Source: Cytophagales bacterium Alg240-R148 (lineage in GTDB: Bacteria; Bacteroidota; Bacteroidia; Cytophagales; Cyclobacteriaceae). Taken from it: a stretch of 64,000 bases of DNA. Below the pieces are notes generated by a model. That model ran no database searches. It saw only the letters and a program-made list of their open reading frames with translations, and was not told the origin of the DNA. The stretch covers positions 248,001 through 312,000 of the forward strand of contig LS999826.1 of the NCBI GenBank assembly GCA_900537185.1, read 5' to 3'. Positions 18,173-27,507 of this stretch are shown here, in pieces. Position 1 is the stretch's first letter. Every line of letters starts with the position of its first letter. The translations under genes and the position numbers were made by a program.

Positions 18173-18178
18173 AGGGCT
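18163..18178 (+). terminator. Short hairpin at the end of the small ORF
   Basis: AGCCC and GGGCT form a five-base stem around ATTAAA, followed by GTTTCC. It is weak because the T-run is interrupted. Confidence 0.35.
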
Positions 18179-19227
18179 GTTTCCTTGTTTGCGAGCTGCC
18201 CACAGGCAGCGTCGATGTCTTTCCCTCTACTATTGCGTACGCTAGCAATTATGCCGCTAGCGTTGAGTTTTTCAAGGTAAAGGTCCACTTTATCCGCACT
18301 TGCTTGCAAAAATCGGTCGTCATCAATATTGTTGTATTCAATTAAATTAACTTTCGAAGGAATTCTTCGACAGATTTTTATCAAAGCATTGATGTGCTCG
18401 ATGTTGTCGTTGATGTTTTTCCAAACCACATATTCAAAAGTTACTTTCCTTTTGGTCTTTTTATACCAATAGTCCAAAGACTCTATCAATTCCTCTAAAG
18501 GATTGTTCTTGTTGAAGGGCATTATTTTATCCCTTGACTCGTTAAGCGCTGTATGCAGGGATACCGCTAAGTTAAACTTCACCCCATCATCGGCTAGTTT
18601 TTTAATCATTTTTGGAATGCCCACCGTAGATAAAGTGATGCGTTTGGGAGACATGCCCAGTCCTTTGGGAGAAGTTATTTTTTCTATGGACTTTAAAACA
18701 TTTTGGTAGTTGAGCAGGGGTTCCCCCATACCCATATAAACAATATTGGTTAATGGACGGTCAAAATATTCTTCACCTTGTTCTTTTATAGCTACTACCT
18801 GATCGTATATTTCATCAGCATTTAAGTTGCGCATGCGCTTTAACCGAGCAGTAGCACAAAAGTTACAGTCCAAACTACAACCAACTTGTGAAGAAATGCA
18901 AGCGGTTATCCGGTTGTCTGTTGGGATTAATACCGATTCAACAATGTTGTCATCGTGTAATTTAACGGCATTTTTGATGGTACCATCGTTGCTGCGTTGC
19001 ATTTTATCCACCGCAATTTTGTTTATTACAAAGTGGTCAGATAACAAACCCCTAGTTTTTAGGGAAATGTTGGTCATACCATCAAAGGACTTCACCGATT
19101 TCTGCCAAAGCCACTCCTCAATTTGTTTGACTTTGAACTTCTTCTCTCCGTGGTTTAAAAGGAATTGTTCTAGCTCCTTTTTGGATAACCTTCTAATGTC
19201 CTTTTTTTCTAACGCCTGTCCTTCCAT
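18169..19227 (-). CDS. rlmN: 23S rRNA/tRNA adenine-C2 methyltransferase RlmN
   Basis: RlmN is a radical-SAM enzyme that methylates C2 of A2503 in 23S rRNA and of A37 in some tRNAs. The 352-residue protein has the [4Fe-4S]-binding CxxxCxxC at Cys 117, 121 and 124 (GCSLDCNFCATA), the conserved NIVYMGMGEPLLNY, and a C-terminal DIDAACGQL with the Cys that resolves the methylated intermediate. The N-terminus (LSKKELEQFLLNHGEKKFKV) is the usual accessory domain. Size is normal. A thioesterase gene lies 35 bases upstream on the same strand. Confidence 0.95.
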   Translation of the reverse strand: MEGQALEKKDIRRLSKKELEQFLLNHGEKKFKVKQIEEWLWQKSVKSFDGMTNISLKTRGLLSDHFVINKIAVDKMQRSNDGTIKNAVKLHDDNIVESVLIPTDNRITACISSQVGCSLDCNFCATARLKRMRNLNADEIYDQVVAIKEQGEEYFDRPLTNIVYMGMGEPLLNYQNVLKSIEKITSPKGLGMSPKRITLSTVGIPKMIKKLADDGVKFNLAVSLHTALNESRDKIMPFNKNNPLEELIESLDYWYKKTKRKVTFEYVVWKNINDNIEHINALIKICRRIPSKVNLIEYNNIDDDRFLQASADKVDLYLEKLNASGIIASVRNSRGKDIDAACGQLANKETAL

Positions 19228-19261
19228 GTTGCAAAACTAATTTATTTTATAGTATTCTTCT

Positions 19262-19690
19262 TTACCAGAGGCCTACTTTCGTTTTAAAAATTTCAGGAAC
19301 AGAAGCAACTTTTCTAGTGGTATAGTTTAAAAATAACATCCCGGTTTTACCCAATGTCATGGCCTTGCCTTCTTTTTTAATTTTATAATACAAGTCAAAA
19401 CCATACTTGGAAGGGTTGTCGAGGTACAAGTCGATCTGGAGGGCATCGGCAAAAAAACCTTCCAATTTAAATTCTAAAGCTGCATCCGTTACAATTAACC
19501 CATCTTCTCCAAAGTCCAATTCATCTTTAAAGCCCAATGAAACCAGCCACTGCATTCTGGCTTCGTGCATGATCGACAAAGATTTGTCGTTGCTCAAGTG
19601 GTTGCCATAATTTATGTCTGCAATGGAGATGGTGTAGTTGGCTGTATATACTGGCAAAATTTCAGGTAAATTAACTTTTATTCTACTCAT
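19262..19690 (-). CDS. Acyl-CoA thioesterase-like hot-dog protein (4HBT family)
   Basis: The 142-residue protein fits the 4-hydroxybenzoyl-CoA thioesterase hot-dog fold: YTISIADINYGNHLSNDKSLSIMHEARMQWL near the N-terminus aligns with the catalytic helix region that usually reads D-x-x-x-H-x-N-x-x-Y. Here the Asp and downstream NHLSND are kept. The substrate is not predictable. It lies upstream of rlmN on the same strand, perhaps co-transcribed. Confidence 0.75.
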   Translation of the reverse strand: MSRIKVNLPEILPVYTANYTISIADINYGNHLSNDKSLSIMHEARMQWLVSLGFKDELDFGEDGLIVTDAALEFKLEGFFADALQIDLYLDNPSKYGFDLYYKIKKEGKAMTLGKTGMLFLNYTTRKVASVPEIFKTKVGLW

Positions 19691-19813
19691 TTGATGTCAA
19701 AATGTCTGTTTTTCAGTTGTTTAAGCTTGTTTTTGTGACAAAATTACTGATTTTATTAATGAAAAGGACTATGGAGTTGATTTTGATGAAAGATTGTTAA
19801 AAATGATACAAAT

Positions 19814-22420
19814 ATGAATTTTGATAAGTACACAATAAAATCACAGGAAGTATTTCAGAAAGCAGCTGAAATTACCTTGGCAAACAAACAAACTGCCATT
19901 GAGCCAGGACATTTATTGCATGCAATATTGAATTCAGATGACAATGTATTTGAATTTATAGCAAACAAATTGAATGTAAACAAGGACCATCTAAACAAAC
20001 AGTTGTTGGAAATTACAGATGGATATCCCAAAGTGAGCGGGCAACAACCTTATTTTTCAAATGACACGTATAATTTGCTTCAATCAGCGGAAAAAAAGTT
20101 GAAGGATTTTGGAGATGAGTTTATTGCCATTGAACACCTTATTTTAGGGTTGTTGGAAAGCAAAGACAAAGTTGGCCAATTGTTAAAAAGCAGTGGGTTT
20201 GAAACCAAAGGCACCATTAAAGCTATAAAAGAACTTAGAGGAGGAAACACAGTGAAAGATCAGAATGCAGAATCAAAATACCGTTCCTTAGAAAGGTATT
20301 CGAAAAATTTAAATGAACTGGCTCGTGAAGGAAAAATCGACCCAGTAATAGGAAGAGATGAAGAAATAAGAAGGGTTTTACAAATTTTATCTAGGAGGAC
20401 AAAAAACAACCCAATACTGTTAGGAGAGCCAGGAGTTGGTAAAACTGCGATTGTGGAAGGGATGGCGCAGCGTATAATAGACGGAGATGTACCTGAAAAC
20501 TTAAAATCCAAAACTATTATTTCTTTGGACATGGGTTTGTTGGTGGCCGGGGCAAAATACAAAGGGGAATTTGAAGAGCGTTTAAAGGCTGTTATTAAGG
20601 AAGTTCAAGATTCCAATGGCGAAATAATTTTATTTATAGATGAAATTCACACGCTGATTGGTGCAGGAGGTGGTGGAGAAGGCGCCATGGATGCCGCCAA
20701 CTTATTAAAACCAGCATTGGCAAGAGGAGAGCTTCATGCCATAGGCGCCACCACGCTTAAGGAATATCAAAAATACATCGAAAAGGACAAGGCTTTGGAG
20801 AGGAGGTTCCAAACAGTTTTAGTAGATGAGCCCGATGTGGAAGACGCAATTTCTATATTGAGAGGTATAAAGGAAAAATACGAGGTGCACCATGGGGTTA
20901 GAATCAAGGACGACGCAGTTATTTCTGCTGTGGAACTGTCTACGCGGTATATATCTGACCGTTTTTTACCAGATAAGGCAATTGATTTAATGGACGAGGC
21001 CGCTTCCAAAATGAGATTGGAAATTGATAGCTTACCGGAAGAATTGGATGAGTTGCAGCGGAAAATTATGCAACTGGAAATTGAACGAGAGGCCATAAAA
21101 CGAGAGAAAAATAAAGATAAGGCTTCTATTTTATCTAAAGAAATAGCTGATTTATCTGAAAAAAGAGATGGACTAAAAGCCAAATGGGAAAGTGAGAAGG
21201 CAGTGGTGGTCGGCATTCAGAACGAAAAGGAAAGCATCGACCATTTGAAAAAAGAAGCAGAACAAGCCGAACGCAATGGAGAGTTAGGTAAGGTAGCGGA
21301 GATTCGGTACGGGAAGTTAGTGGAAGCAGAAAACCGATTGACTCAGTTAAAACAAAAAATGACTGAAATGGGTGATTCTGCTTTAATAAAAGAAGAAGTG
21401 GGAAGCGAAGATATTGCAGAGGTTGTAGCTAAATGGACTGGCATACCCGTAACAAAGATGTTACAAGGAGACCGAGAGAAATTATTAAATTTAGAGCGGG
21501 AGTTGGGTAAAAAAGTGGCTGGCCAAGAGGAGGCCATCGAAGCACTTTCTGATGCTGTGAGAAGGAGTAGAGCAGGGCTGCAAGACCCTAAAAGACCCAT
21601 TGGATCTTTTATTTTTCTAGGAACAACTGGGGTAGGAAAAACGGAGTTGGCAAAGGCCCTGGCCGATTATTTGTTCAACGACGAAAACTCGATGGTGCGG
21701 ATAGATATGTCAGAATACCAAGAACGCCACGCTGTCAGTAGATTGATTGGCGCTCCTCCAGGGTATGTAGGTTACGATGAAGGTGGGCAGCTCACAGAAG
21801 CGGTAAGGCGAAAGCCATATTCGGTGATTTTGTTAGACGAAATTGAAAAAGCACATCCCGATGTCTTCAATATTTTGTTACAGGTTCTGGACGATGGTCG
21901 ACTCACGGACAACAAAGGTAGGGTGGCGAATTTTAAAAATACCATCATAATCATGACTACCAATATTGGGGCGCATTTGATTCAGGAGAAGTTCGGAAAT
22001 TTGGCTTCCGACAATTTGGATATGGTGTTAGAAGAAACCAAAAGCGAAGTGTTTGAATTGCTGAAAAAGTCGGTCCGACCAGAATTTCTGAATAGAATTG
22101 ATGAAACCATCATGTTCAGACCCTTGTCCATTGATGATATTCAGAAAATTGTTACCATTCAATTCAATTTGATCCAAGAACGTTTAAAAGAAAATGGAAT
22201 TGAAGTGCAGGCATCTGAAGAGGTGTTGCGGTATGTTGGCAACTTAGGGTACGACCCTCAGTTTGGCGCAAGGCCATTGAAGCGGGTAATCCAACGCGAA
22301 ATATTAAATGCGTTATCCAAAGAAATATTGGCTGGACGTATTAAAAATGATGCAGTAGTTTCCATAGAAAAAGGAGAGGATGGAGTGTTTTTTGAAAATA
22401 TTGACCACATCAATATTTAA
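19814..22420 (+). CDS. clpB: ClpB disaggregase
   Basis: ClpB is a hexameric AAA+ disaggregase that works with DnaK to rescue aggregated proteins after heat stress. The 868-residue protein has the N-terminal Clp_N repeat domain (residues 1-150), a first AAA domain with Walker A GEPGVGKT and Walker [11 protein letters not shown], a long middle coiled coil (about 400-525, [23 protein letters not shown]), a second AAA domain with GTTGVGKTE and [16 protein letters not shown], and the C-terminal D2-small domain. The presence of the middle domain and lack of a ClpC-type arrangement support ClpB over ClpA/C. It is monocistronic, ending in a strong terminator. Confidence 0.97.
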   Translation: MNFDKYTIKSQEVFQKAAEITLANKQTAIEPGHLLHAILNSDDNVFEFIANKLNVNKDHLNKQLLEITDGYPKVSGQQPYFSNDTYNLLQSAEKKLKDFGDEFIAIEHLILGLLESKDKVGQLLKSSGFETKGTIKAIKELRGGNTVKDQNAESKYRSLERYSKNLNELAREGKIDPVIGRDEEIRRVLQILSRRTKNNPILLGEPGVGKTAIVEGMAQRIIDGDVPENLKSKTIISLDMGLLVAGAKYKGEFEERLKAVIKEVQDSNGEIILFIDEIHTLIGAGGGGEGAMDAANLLKPALARGELHAIGATTLKEYQKYIEKDKALERRFQTVLVDEPDVEDAISILRGIKEKYEVHHGVRIKDDAVISAVELSTRYISDRFLPDKAIDLMDEAASKMRLEIDSLPEELDELQRKIMQLEIEREAIKREKNKDKASILSKEIADLSEKRDGLKAKWESEKAVVVGIQNEKESIDHLKKEAEQAERNGELGKVAEIRYGKLVEAENRLTQLKQKMTEMGDSALIKEEVGSEDIAEVVAKWTGIPVTKMLQGDREKLLNLERELGKKVAGQEEAIEALSDAVRRSRAGLQDPKRPIGSFIFLGTTGVGKTELAKALADYLFNDENSMVRIDMSEYQERHAVSRLIGAPPGYVGYDEGGQLTEAVRRKPYSVILLDEIEKAHPDVFNILLQVLDDGRLTDNKGRVANFKNTIIIMTTNIGAHLIQEKFGNLASDNLDMVLEETKSEVFELLKKSVRPEFLNRIDETIMFRPLSIDDIQKIVTIQFNLIQERLKENGIEVQASEEVLRYVGNLGYDPQFGARPLKRVIQREILNALSKEILAGRIKNDAVVSIEKGEDGVFFENIDHINI

Positions 22421-22444
22421 AATAAAGCAGAGTAAATAAATAGT

Positions 22445-22478
22445 AGGTCAGTTGTGAAGTGCAACTGACCTTTTTTTA
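22445..22478 (+). terminator. Rho-independent terminator of clpB
   Basis: AGGTCAGTTG and CAACTGACCT form a perfect ten-base stem with a seven-base loop, followed directly by a run of T residues. It lies 24 bases after the clpB stop. Confidence 0.93.
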
Positions 22479-22507
22479 TTTACTTTAAGGATTAAACCTA
22501 AAAACCT

Positions 22508-22930
22508 ATGAGCACTGAAAAAATTAATTCCCAAAAAGCCCCAGAACCAGTAGGTTTGTACCCGCATGCCAGAAGAGTAGGGGATCTTTTATTTTTATCT
22601 GGTGTAGGCCCGAGAACCCGTGGGACAAAAAAAATTCCTGGGGTTGAATTGAATGGCAAAGGTGAAATTGTATCCTATGACATTGCAGCGCAATGCCATT
22701 CGGTATTTGAGAATGTTCGTTTGGTTTTGGAAGCTTCAGGAGCAAGCTGGAATGACCTTGTAGATGTTACAGTTTTTCTTACCAATATGAAAGATGATTT
22801 CAAAATTTACAATGAGATTTATGCAGCGTATTTCAAAGACAACCAGCCTTGCCGAACAACAGTTGAAATTAATAGTTTGCCTACTCCAATAGGGATAGAA
22901 TTAAAATGCATTGCGCATGTTGGGCAATAG
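22508..22930 (+). CDS. RidA-family deaminase, 2-aminomuconate deaminase-like
   Basis: The 140-residue protein belongs to the RidA/YjgF/UK114 family of trimeric imine or enamine deaminases. It has GDLLFLSGVGPRT, the long insertion KKIPGVELNGKGEI, DIAAQCHSVFENVRLVLEASGASWNDLVDVTVFL in pieces typical of the family, and the active-site Arg in QPCRTTVEI. The PHARRVGDLLFLSG start and length resemble 2-aminomuconate deaminases of tryptophan/aminophenol breakdown more than canonical RidA. No pathway genes are adjacent, so the natural substrate is uncertain. Confidence 0.85.
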   Translation: MSTEKINSQKAPEPVGLYPHARRVGDLLFLSGVGPRTRGTKKIPGVELNGKGEIVSYDIAAQCHSVFENVRLVLEASGASWNDLVDVTVFLTNMKDDFKIYNEIYAAYFKDNQPCRTTVEINSLPTPIGIELKCIAHVGQ

Positions 22931-22971
22931 CCTAAAAAGCTAAAAGGAAATTTTCGCTACGGAAAGCGCAT

Positions 22972-23005
22972 AAAAAAGGGGCTAATGAAAATTAGCCCCT
23001 TTTTT
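22972..23005. terminator. Bidirectional terminator between ridA-like gene and ferritin
   Basis: A perfect 15-base stem, AAAAAAGGGGCTAAT paired with ATTAGCCCCTTTTTT, closed by a GAAA tetraloop. It has A/T runs on both sides and sits between two convergent genes, so it serves both. Confidence 0.95.
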
Positions 23006-23021
23006 ATGTTTTGCGTTTTGT

Positions 23022-23579
23022 CTACTGCGCACCATCTCCGGCACCAGTTTCTACTGCATATTGGTGTAGTTTTCCAATTTCTTGGTCAATGGTCCACAAA
23101 CCAATGCCTTGCTCTCCAATAATGTCAAACAACTCTACTGCTCTTCTGGCCAAGGTTTCTTCCTCCCGCTGCTCGGTTACATACCATTGTAGAAAGTTGA
23201 AGGTTGTAAAATCTTTTATTGTGAAACAATGGTCTACCAGTTTGTTGATGGACTTGGTTACCTCTATTTCGTGGCCTAAAATTGCCTCAAAAACTTCTCT
23301 TAAACTTTCAAATCGGTGTTTTATACCAGTAACTTCTGGTTGCAGCGCATGTCCACCGGCATCATTGATGTAGGCAAATATTTTTAACATGTGTTGGCGT
23401 TCTTCTTCGGCGTGTTTGTATAAAAAATTGGATGCATTCACATACCCCATGGTATCGCACCACGACGCCATAGACAAATAATAAGCAGAAGATTTACCTT
23501 CCATGCCAATTTGTTCGTTTAAAAGCTCCTCTGTTTTTTCAGTTAAGGACCTCTTTGGTGTGATTATCTGGTTTTCCAT
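23022..23579 (-). CDS. ftnA: Ferritin (non-haem, FtnA-like)
   Basis: This 185-residue protein forms the four-helix bundle of bacterial ferritin, which oxidises Fe(II) and stores iron in a 24-mer shell. Ferroxidase residues are visible in NEQIGMEGKSSAYYLSMASW (Glu/Tyr on helix A) and HAEEERQHMLKIF (Glu and His on helix B); LARRAVELFDIIGEQG on the last helix resembles FtnA. A Met ligand for haem as in bacterioferritin is not apparent. It is divergent from an operon of iron-related surface proteins across a 292-base region with Fur-box-like repeats, which suggests iron control of both. Confidence 0.92.
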   Translation of the reverse strand: MENQIITPKRSLTEKTEELLNEQIGMEGKSSAYYLSMASWCDTMGYVNASNFLYKHAEEERQHMLKIFAYINDAGGHALQPEVTGIKHRFESLREVFEAILGHEIEVTKSINKLVDHCFTIKDFTTFNFLQWYVTEQREEETLARRAVELFDIIGEQGIGLWTIDQEIGKLHQYAVETGAGDGAQ

Positions 23580-23774
23580 AGTTATAAAGTCTTGCTTTGA
23601 TTTTACAAATATAGACTAAAAAGATTTTTTTTATAATGACACTACTTAAAAAGACTTATTTAAAATTAAACAAAATTAATATTGCGGTGTTAAGGCTGTT
23701 TTTGAAGGCTTCTCTGTATTGTTCTTTGCGAATATTTTCTTGATTGAATTATAAAACATGATTTTGATCAGCTT

Positions 23775-23793
23775 ATTTAGACTTTTTAAAAAT
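23775..23793. promoter_or_regulatory. Fur-box-like site 1
   Basis: ATTTAGACTTTTTAAAAAT keeps the left half of the Bacteroidota-type Fur palindrome (ATTTAGAAT-N-ATTCTAAAT) almost intact and the last AAAT of the right half. It lies just upstream of the putative -33 box of the downstream operon. Confidence 0.45.
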
Positions 23794-23798
23794 AAGGG

Positions 23799-23829
23799 TT
23801 GCATCGTGTTGCTTTGTCTCTTACATTTG
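23799..23829 (+). promoter_or_regulatory. Promoter of the DUF4856-imelysin-HTTM-TonB operon
   Basis: TTG (23799-23801), a 20-base spacer and TACATTTG (23822-23829) match the Bacteroidota housekeeping promoter. The predicted start is near 23834-23836, about 36 bases before the first ATG and at the edge of Fur-like site 2. Confidence 0.6.
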
Positions 23830-23836
23830 CATCGTT

Positions 23837-23855
23837 ATTTAAATCAAGTCTAAAT
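23837..23855. promoter_or_regulatory. Fur-box-like site 2 overlapping the transcription start
   Basis: ATTTAAATCAAGTCTAAAT has an intact right half TCTAAAT and left ATTTA, and is part of a wider inverted repeat TTATTTA-N9-TAAATAA. Its position directly downstream of the -7 box fits repression by bound regulator. Confidence 0.5.
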
Positions 23856-23871
23856 AAACATACTTAAAAAG

Positions 23872-25014
23872 ATGAATTCAAAATTCGGTACATTTTTTAT
23901 CCTAATATTCTTTTTTTCGGCGATTTCGTGCAAAGACGATAACGAAACACCTCAACTAGATATTCCTCAAAATTATACTTTTGAGCGGGACGGAGCTACT
24001 TCGGTTTCATTTTCAGGGCAGACCATTCGATTGAATATGCTTTCTGAATTAAAAACATACCTATCACTCGGGCATACTGGCGATGAGGTGGTAAGTCAAA
24101 CGGCTTTGGATATGTATGCCAATGCCAATAGCCCATTTTCTACGGCCGAAATGAATGATTCAGGCAAGCAATTGGAAAACAAAACTTATGCAGACCAAAT
24201 AGCGAACGTAAAATTGTGGATCAATGAATTGGCGGGATTGACTGATATTAAACCAATAAATGCTGCCAATGGTGTAGCTGGTTTTATTTCAAGAGGGACT
24301 AAAGATATTTTAGTTAATACCAAAGGCCACGAATATGTCCAATTCATTGAAAAAGGACTAATGGGTTCATGTTTTTATGACCAGATATTAAATGGATATT
24401 TGTCCGATGCAAAAATTGGTTCGGGCGTAGACAATGAAAGTATTGTAGATGGTAAGAATTATACTACAATGGAGCACCATTGGGATGAAGCTTTTGGATA
24501 TTTCGGTGTCCCGGTAGATTTTCCAAATGGCAATCCTGTGCTTCCAGATGCTAACGATAGGTTCTGGGCGAAGTATACCGATTCTATGGACGGTGCATTG
24601 GGGTGTAATAAAATTTTAATGGATGCTTATAAAAAGGGAAGAGCAGCCATCGTGGGCAAACAGTACGATGTAAAAGACGAGCAAAGAGACATTATTATAG
24701 CGACCCATGAGTTGGTTTCTGCCGCTATGGCCATTCATTATTTAAACGAGGCAAAGGCCAATTTGAATGATGGTGGTGCCGGATGGCAGGGCAATTTGTT
24801 CCATCACTTATCAGAGGCGTACCAATTTGTAGAAGCAGTGCGCTACAGCCCAATTAAAAGTTTGTCCAATAGCGAAATTGACGAGATCCTGAATACCGAT
24901 CTAGGTACAAACGGTGATTTTTGGACCATTCAAAATGCTACTGGATTGAACAAAGCAATTGATACAATAGCAGGTGCTTATCCTGAACTTAAAGACATAA
25001 AAGACTCTTTATAA
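23872..25014 (+). CDS. DUF4856-domain lipoprotein
   Basis: A 380-residue lipoprotein with signal peptide and lipobox ending at Cys 20 (FFSAISC), followed by an acidic linker typical of surface-exposed Bacteroidota lipoproteins. The body matches DUF4856 proteins (YTFERDGATSVSFSGQT near the N-terminus; MEHHWDEAFGYFGVP in the middle). Such proteins are repeatedly found with imelysin-like proteins and TonB receptors in iron-limited conditions; their biochemistry is unknown to me. The His-rich MEHHWDEAFGYFG is a candidate metal-binding region. First gene of a four-gene operon; the next start is one base after its stop. Confidence 0.85.
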   Translation: MNSKFGTFFILIFFFSAISCKDDNETPQLDIPQNYTFERDGATSVSFSGQTIRLNMLSELKTYLSLGHTGDEVVSQTALDMYANANSPFSTAEMNDSGKQLENKTYADQIANVKLWINELAGLTDIKPINAANGVAGFISRGTKDILVNTKGHEYVQFIEKGLMGSCFYDQILNGYLSDAKIGSGVDNESIVDGKNYTTMEHHWDEAFGYFGVPVDFPNGNPVLPDANDRFWAKYTDSMDGALGCNKILMDAYKKGRAAIVGKQYDVKDEQRDIIIATHELVSAAMAIHYLNEAKANLNDGGAGWQGNLFHHLSEAYQFVEAVRYSPIKSLSNSEIDEILNTDLGTNGDFWTIQNATGLNKAIDTIAGAYPELKDIKDSL

Positions 25015-25015
25015 G

Positions 25016-26158
25016 ATGTTGGTAACAATAAAAAATAAATATACAGCATTTGCAACATGGTCAGTAATGGCCATGTTGTTGGTGTTTATACAAGGTTGTG
25101 ACAATAAAAAGGGAGATGAAACTCCAGCTTTCGACCGACAAGGACTCAATCAAAAAACAGCGGAGTTTATCATCATTCCTTCCTATGATCAATACCATAC
25201 TGCATTAAACAGTTTCGAAAGTAGCGTAGATGCATTTTTCGCCGATGCAACAGAAGCCCGCCTAGTGGTTGTTCGAGAAGATTTGAAAACGCTTAGGAAA
25301 GACTGGCAATATTGCAGTTTTTATAATTTTGGGCCTGCACTTGATGCCAGTTTACTGAGTTTTACCAATATTTTTCCAGTGAATACAGGGACAATAGAGA
25401 CTAACATTGCCAATGGTGGTTACAACCTTTCTTCAATAGCTACTAAAGACCAGCAAGGCTTGCAAGCTTTGGGTTATTTGTTTTACGGAGAATCTTTGAG
25501 CAATGCTGCTATTGTTGAGTCGTATACAACCGGCCCTTTTGCTGCAGAAAGGAAACAGTACGTTTCTGATATTTTAAATAGTATGGACACCTCTATAGAA
25601 ACCGTTCGTACAGGATGGGTCACTTACAAAGATGTGTATGGCGCTACTTCAAAAAGTGGAACCGATGCAGGTAGTTCCTTGAGCCTGTTGTTAAACGAAT
25701 GGAATAAATATTTTGAAGTAAATTTGAGGGATGCAAAAATAGGCATTCCAGTTGGAGAACGAACATTACAACAACAACAACCTACGAAAGTTGAAGCGTT
25801 GTATGCAGGGTACAGCACGGAGTTAGCACTACATGCAGTGCAAGCATATGAAGATTTATACCTCGGAAAATCAATTGACGGGGAGACTGTGACCAGCCTG
25901 GACAACTATGTACAGGCAATATCGGCCAAAACTGTTATAGATGGATCCGATTTATCCAAAAGTATTAAAAGCCAGTTTTCGGTTATTAAAAGTGCACTCG
26001 GAAATGTTCAAGATCCTTTGTCGGAAGAGGTTGAAACCAACCAATCAGGGGTAAAGACGGTTTTTACTGAAATGCAAAAACTTATTGTTTTTATTAAAAG
26101 TGACCTTACCTCCGCCATGGGTATATCAATCAGTTACATAGACAACGATGGTGATTAA
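25016..26158 (+). CDS. Imelysin-family lipoprotein
   Basis: A 380-residue lipoprotein (lipobox VFIQGC, Cys near residue 28) with the all-helical two-bundle fold of imelysin/IrpA-like proteins, indicated by YDQYHTALNSFESSVDAFF and repeated amphipathic helices. The family's GxHxxE motif, usually in a segment like GFHALEYLLYG, aligns with GLQALGYLFYG here, so both the His and the Glu are absent. Binding or peptidase activity that depends on that motif is therefore doubtful; some Bacteroidota imelysins also deviate. It sits between the DUF4856 lipoprotein and an HTTM protein in one transcription unit and probably acts at the outer membrane in iron or haem handling. Confidence 0.82.
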   Translation: MLVTIKNKYTAFATWSVMAMLLVFIQGCDNKKGDETPAFDRQGLNQKTAEFIIIPSYDQYHTALNSFESSVDAFFADATEARLVVVREDLKTLRKDWQYCSFYNFGPALDASLLSFTNIFPVNTGTIETNIANGGYNLSSIATKDQQGLQALGYLFYGESLSNAAIVESYTTGPFAAERKQYVSDILNSMDTSIETVRTGWVTYKDVYGATSKSGTDAGSSLSLLLNEWNKYFEVNLRDAKIGIPVGERTLQQQQPTKVEALYAGYSTELALHAVQAYEDLYLGKSIDGETVTSLDNYVQAISAKTVIDGSDLSKSIKSQFSVIKSALGNVQDPLSEEVETNQSGVKTVFTEMQKLIVFIKSDLTSAMGISISYIDNDGD

Positions 26159-26160
26159 AA

Positions 26161-27507
26161 GTGACTAATTATAAAACGATAGGATATAAAATCATAGGAG
26201 CACCTGTTAACATTGCTCCTTTGGTTTCTTTTCGCATTATTTTTGGGTGTATGATGCTTGCAAGTACCCTTCGTTTTATTTATCGAGGGTGGATAGAATC
26301 GTTGTACCTTCAACCTACTTTTCATTTTAAGTATTTTGGATTTCATTGGGTGCCAGCACCAAGCCCTTGGTTGCTGTACAGTATTTTTGCCGTTCTGGTT
26401 TTAGCTTGTTTGGGGATCCTACTAGGGTATTTTTACAGGGTGTCAGCGGCCTTGTTTTTTCTTCTGTTTACCTATGTCGAATTAATTGATATCAGCTATT
26501 ATTTGAACCACTACTATTTTATTAGTTTGGTGGCATTGATCATGGTCTTTTTGCCAGCGCATAAAAGTTTTTCATTGGATGCCAATCGAAAACCATCTAT
26601 TCATCAATCCCAAACTCCGGCATGGACGATCAATCTGATCAAGCTTCAATTGGGTATTGTTTACTTTTATGCCGGAGTTGCTAAGCTAAATGCGGATTGG
26701 TTGTTGCATGCCATGCCCTTAAAAATTTGGCTCCCGGGTAAAAGTTACTACCCTATTATTGGACCCTTGTTAGAAGAAGAGTGGGTTGCATTTGCTTTTA
26801 GTTGGTTTGGAGCTGCCTATGATTTGCTCATACCATTTGCATTGTTATTTAGGAAAACACGAGGAGTTGCCTATGTTGCGGTTGTTGTTTTTCATTTGGT
26901 TACAGGCAGTTTGTTTCAAATTGGAATGTTTCCCTATATCATGATTTTGGCAACTTTGGTTTTCTTTTCGGAAGGGTTCCATGAAAAGTTATTGCATTTT
27001 TTAGGTAGGAGTAAAAAACAATATACGCCATGGATGTCTTTCGAGACTAAACCATTGCTTCGACCCGTTTTGTATGCATTTATTGTGTTTCAATTGGCAT
27101 TTCCTTGGCGGTACTTGGCTTATCCAGGCGATTTATTTTGGACAGAAGAGGGATATAGGTTTTCTTGGAGGGTCATGTTGATGGAAAAAGCGGGATATGC
27201 CAGTTTTATTGTGAAAGACAAAGAGAAAGGCATCGCTGTGCATGTGCCCAATTACGAGTACCTCACACCTTTCCAAGAAAAACAAATGGCAACTCAACCA
27301 GATTTGATGCTTCAATATGCAGCTTTTTTGGGACAAGAATATAGAAATAAAGGCATCGAGAACCCAGCCGTGTTTGTGGAGAGCTATGTCTCTCTCAATG
27401 GGTACAGCAGCCGGCCGTACATTGACCCAACAATTGATTTGTTAACCCTTGAGGATGGGTTTGCACATAAAAAGTGGATTTTACCTTTTAATAAAATATC
27501 GAAATGA
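26161..27507 (+). CDS. HTTM-domain membrane protein (vitamin K-dependent carboxylase-like)
   Basis: This 448-residue membrane protein starts at a GTG two bases after the imelysin stop. It has the horizontally-transferred-transmembrane (HTTM) domain related to gamma-glutamyl carboxylase: several helices, VSFRIIFGCMMLAS near the start, and the signature QLGIVYFYAGVAKLNADWLLHAMPLKIWLP at about residues 160-195 (read in parts). The C-terminal third is periplasmic-like. Bacterial HTTM proteins are of uncertain activity, but this one is embedded in an iron-type outer-membrane operon and its stop overlaps the next ATG by four bases, implying translational coupling with the receptor. Confidence 0.85.
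   Translation: MTNYKTIGYKIIGAPVNIAPLVSFRIIFGCMMLASTLRFIYRGWIESLYLQPTFHFKYFGFHWVPAPSPWLLYSIFAVLVLACLGILLGYFYRVSAALFFLLFTYVELIDISYYLNHYYFISLVALIMVFLPAHKSFSLDANRKPSIHQSQTPAWTINLIKLQLGIVYFYAGVAKLNADWLLHAMPLKIWLPGKSYYPIIGPLLEEEWVAFAFSWFGAAYDLLIPFALLFRKTRGVAYVAVVVFHLVTGSLFQIGMFPYIMILATLVFFSEGFHEKLLHFLGRSKKQYTPWMSFETKPLLRPVLYAFIVFQLAFPWRYLAYPGDLFWTEEGYRFSWRVMLMEKAGYASFIVKDKEKGIAVHVPNYEYLTPFQEKQMATQPDLMLQYAAFLGQEYRNKGIENPAVFVESYVSLNGYSSRPYIDPTIDLLTLEDGFAHKKWILPFNKISK

Noticed and set aside
20767-21216. 149-residue antisense frame in clpB
   Set aside because: Same reason; the coding strand carries the ClpB middle domain.
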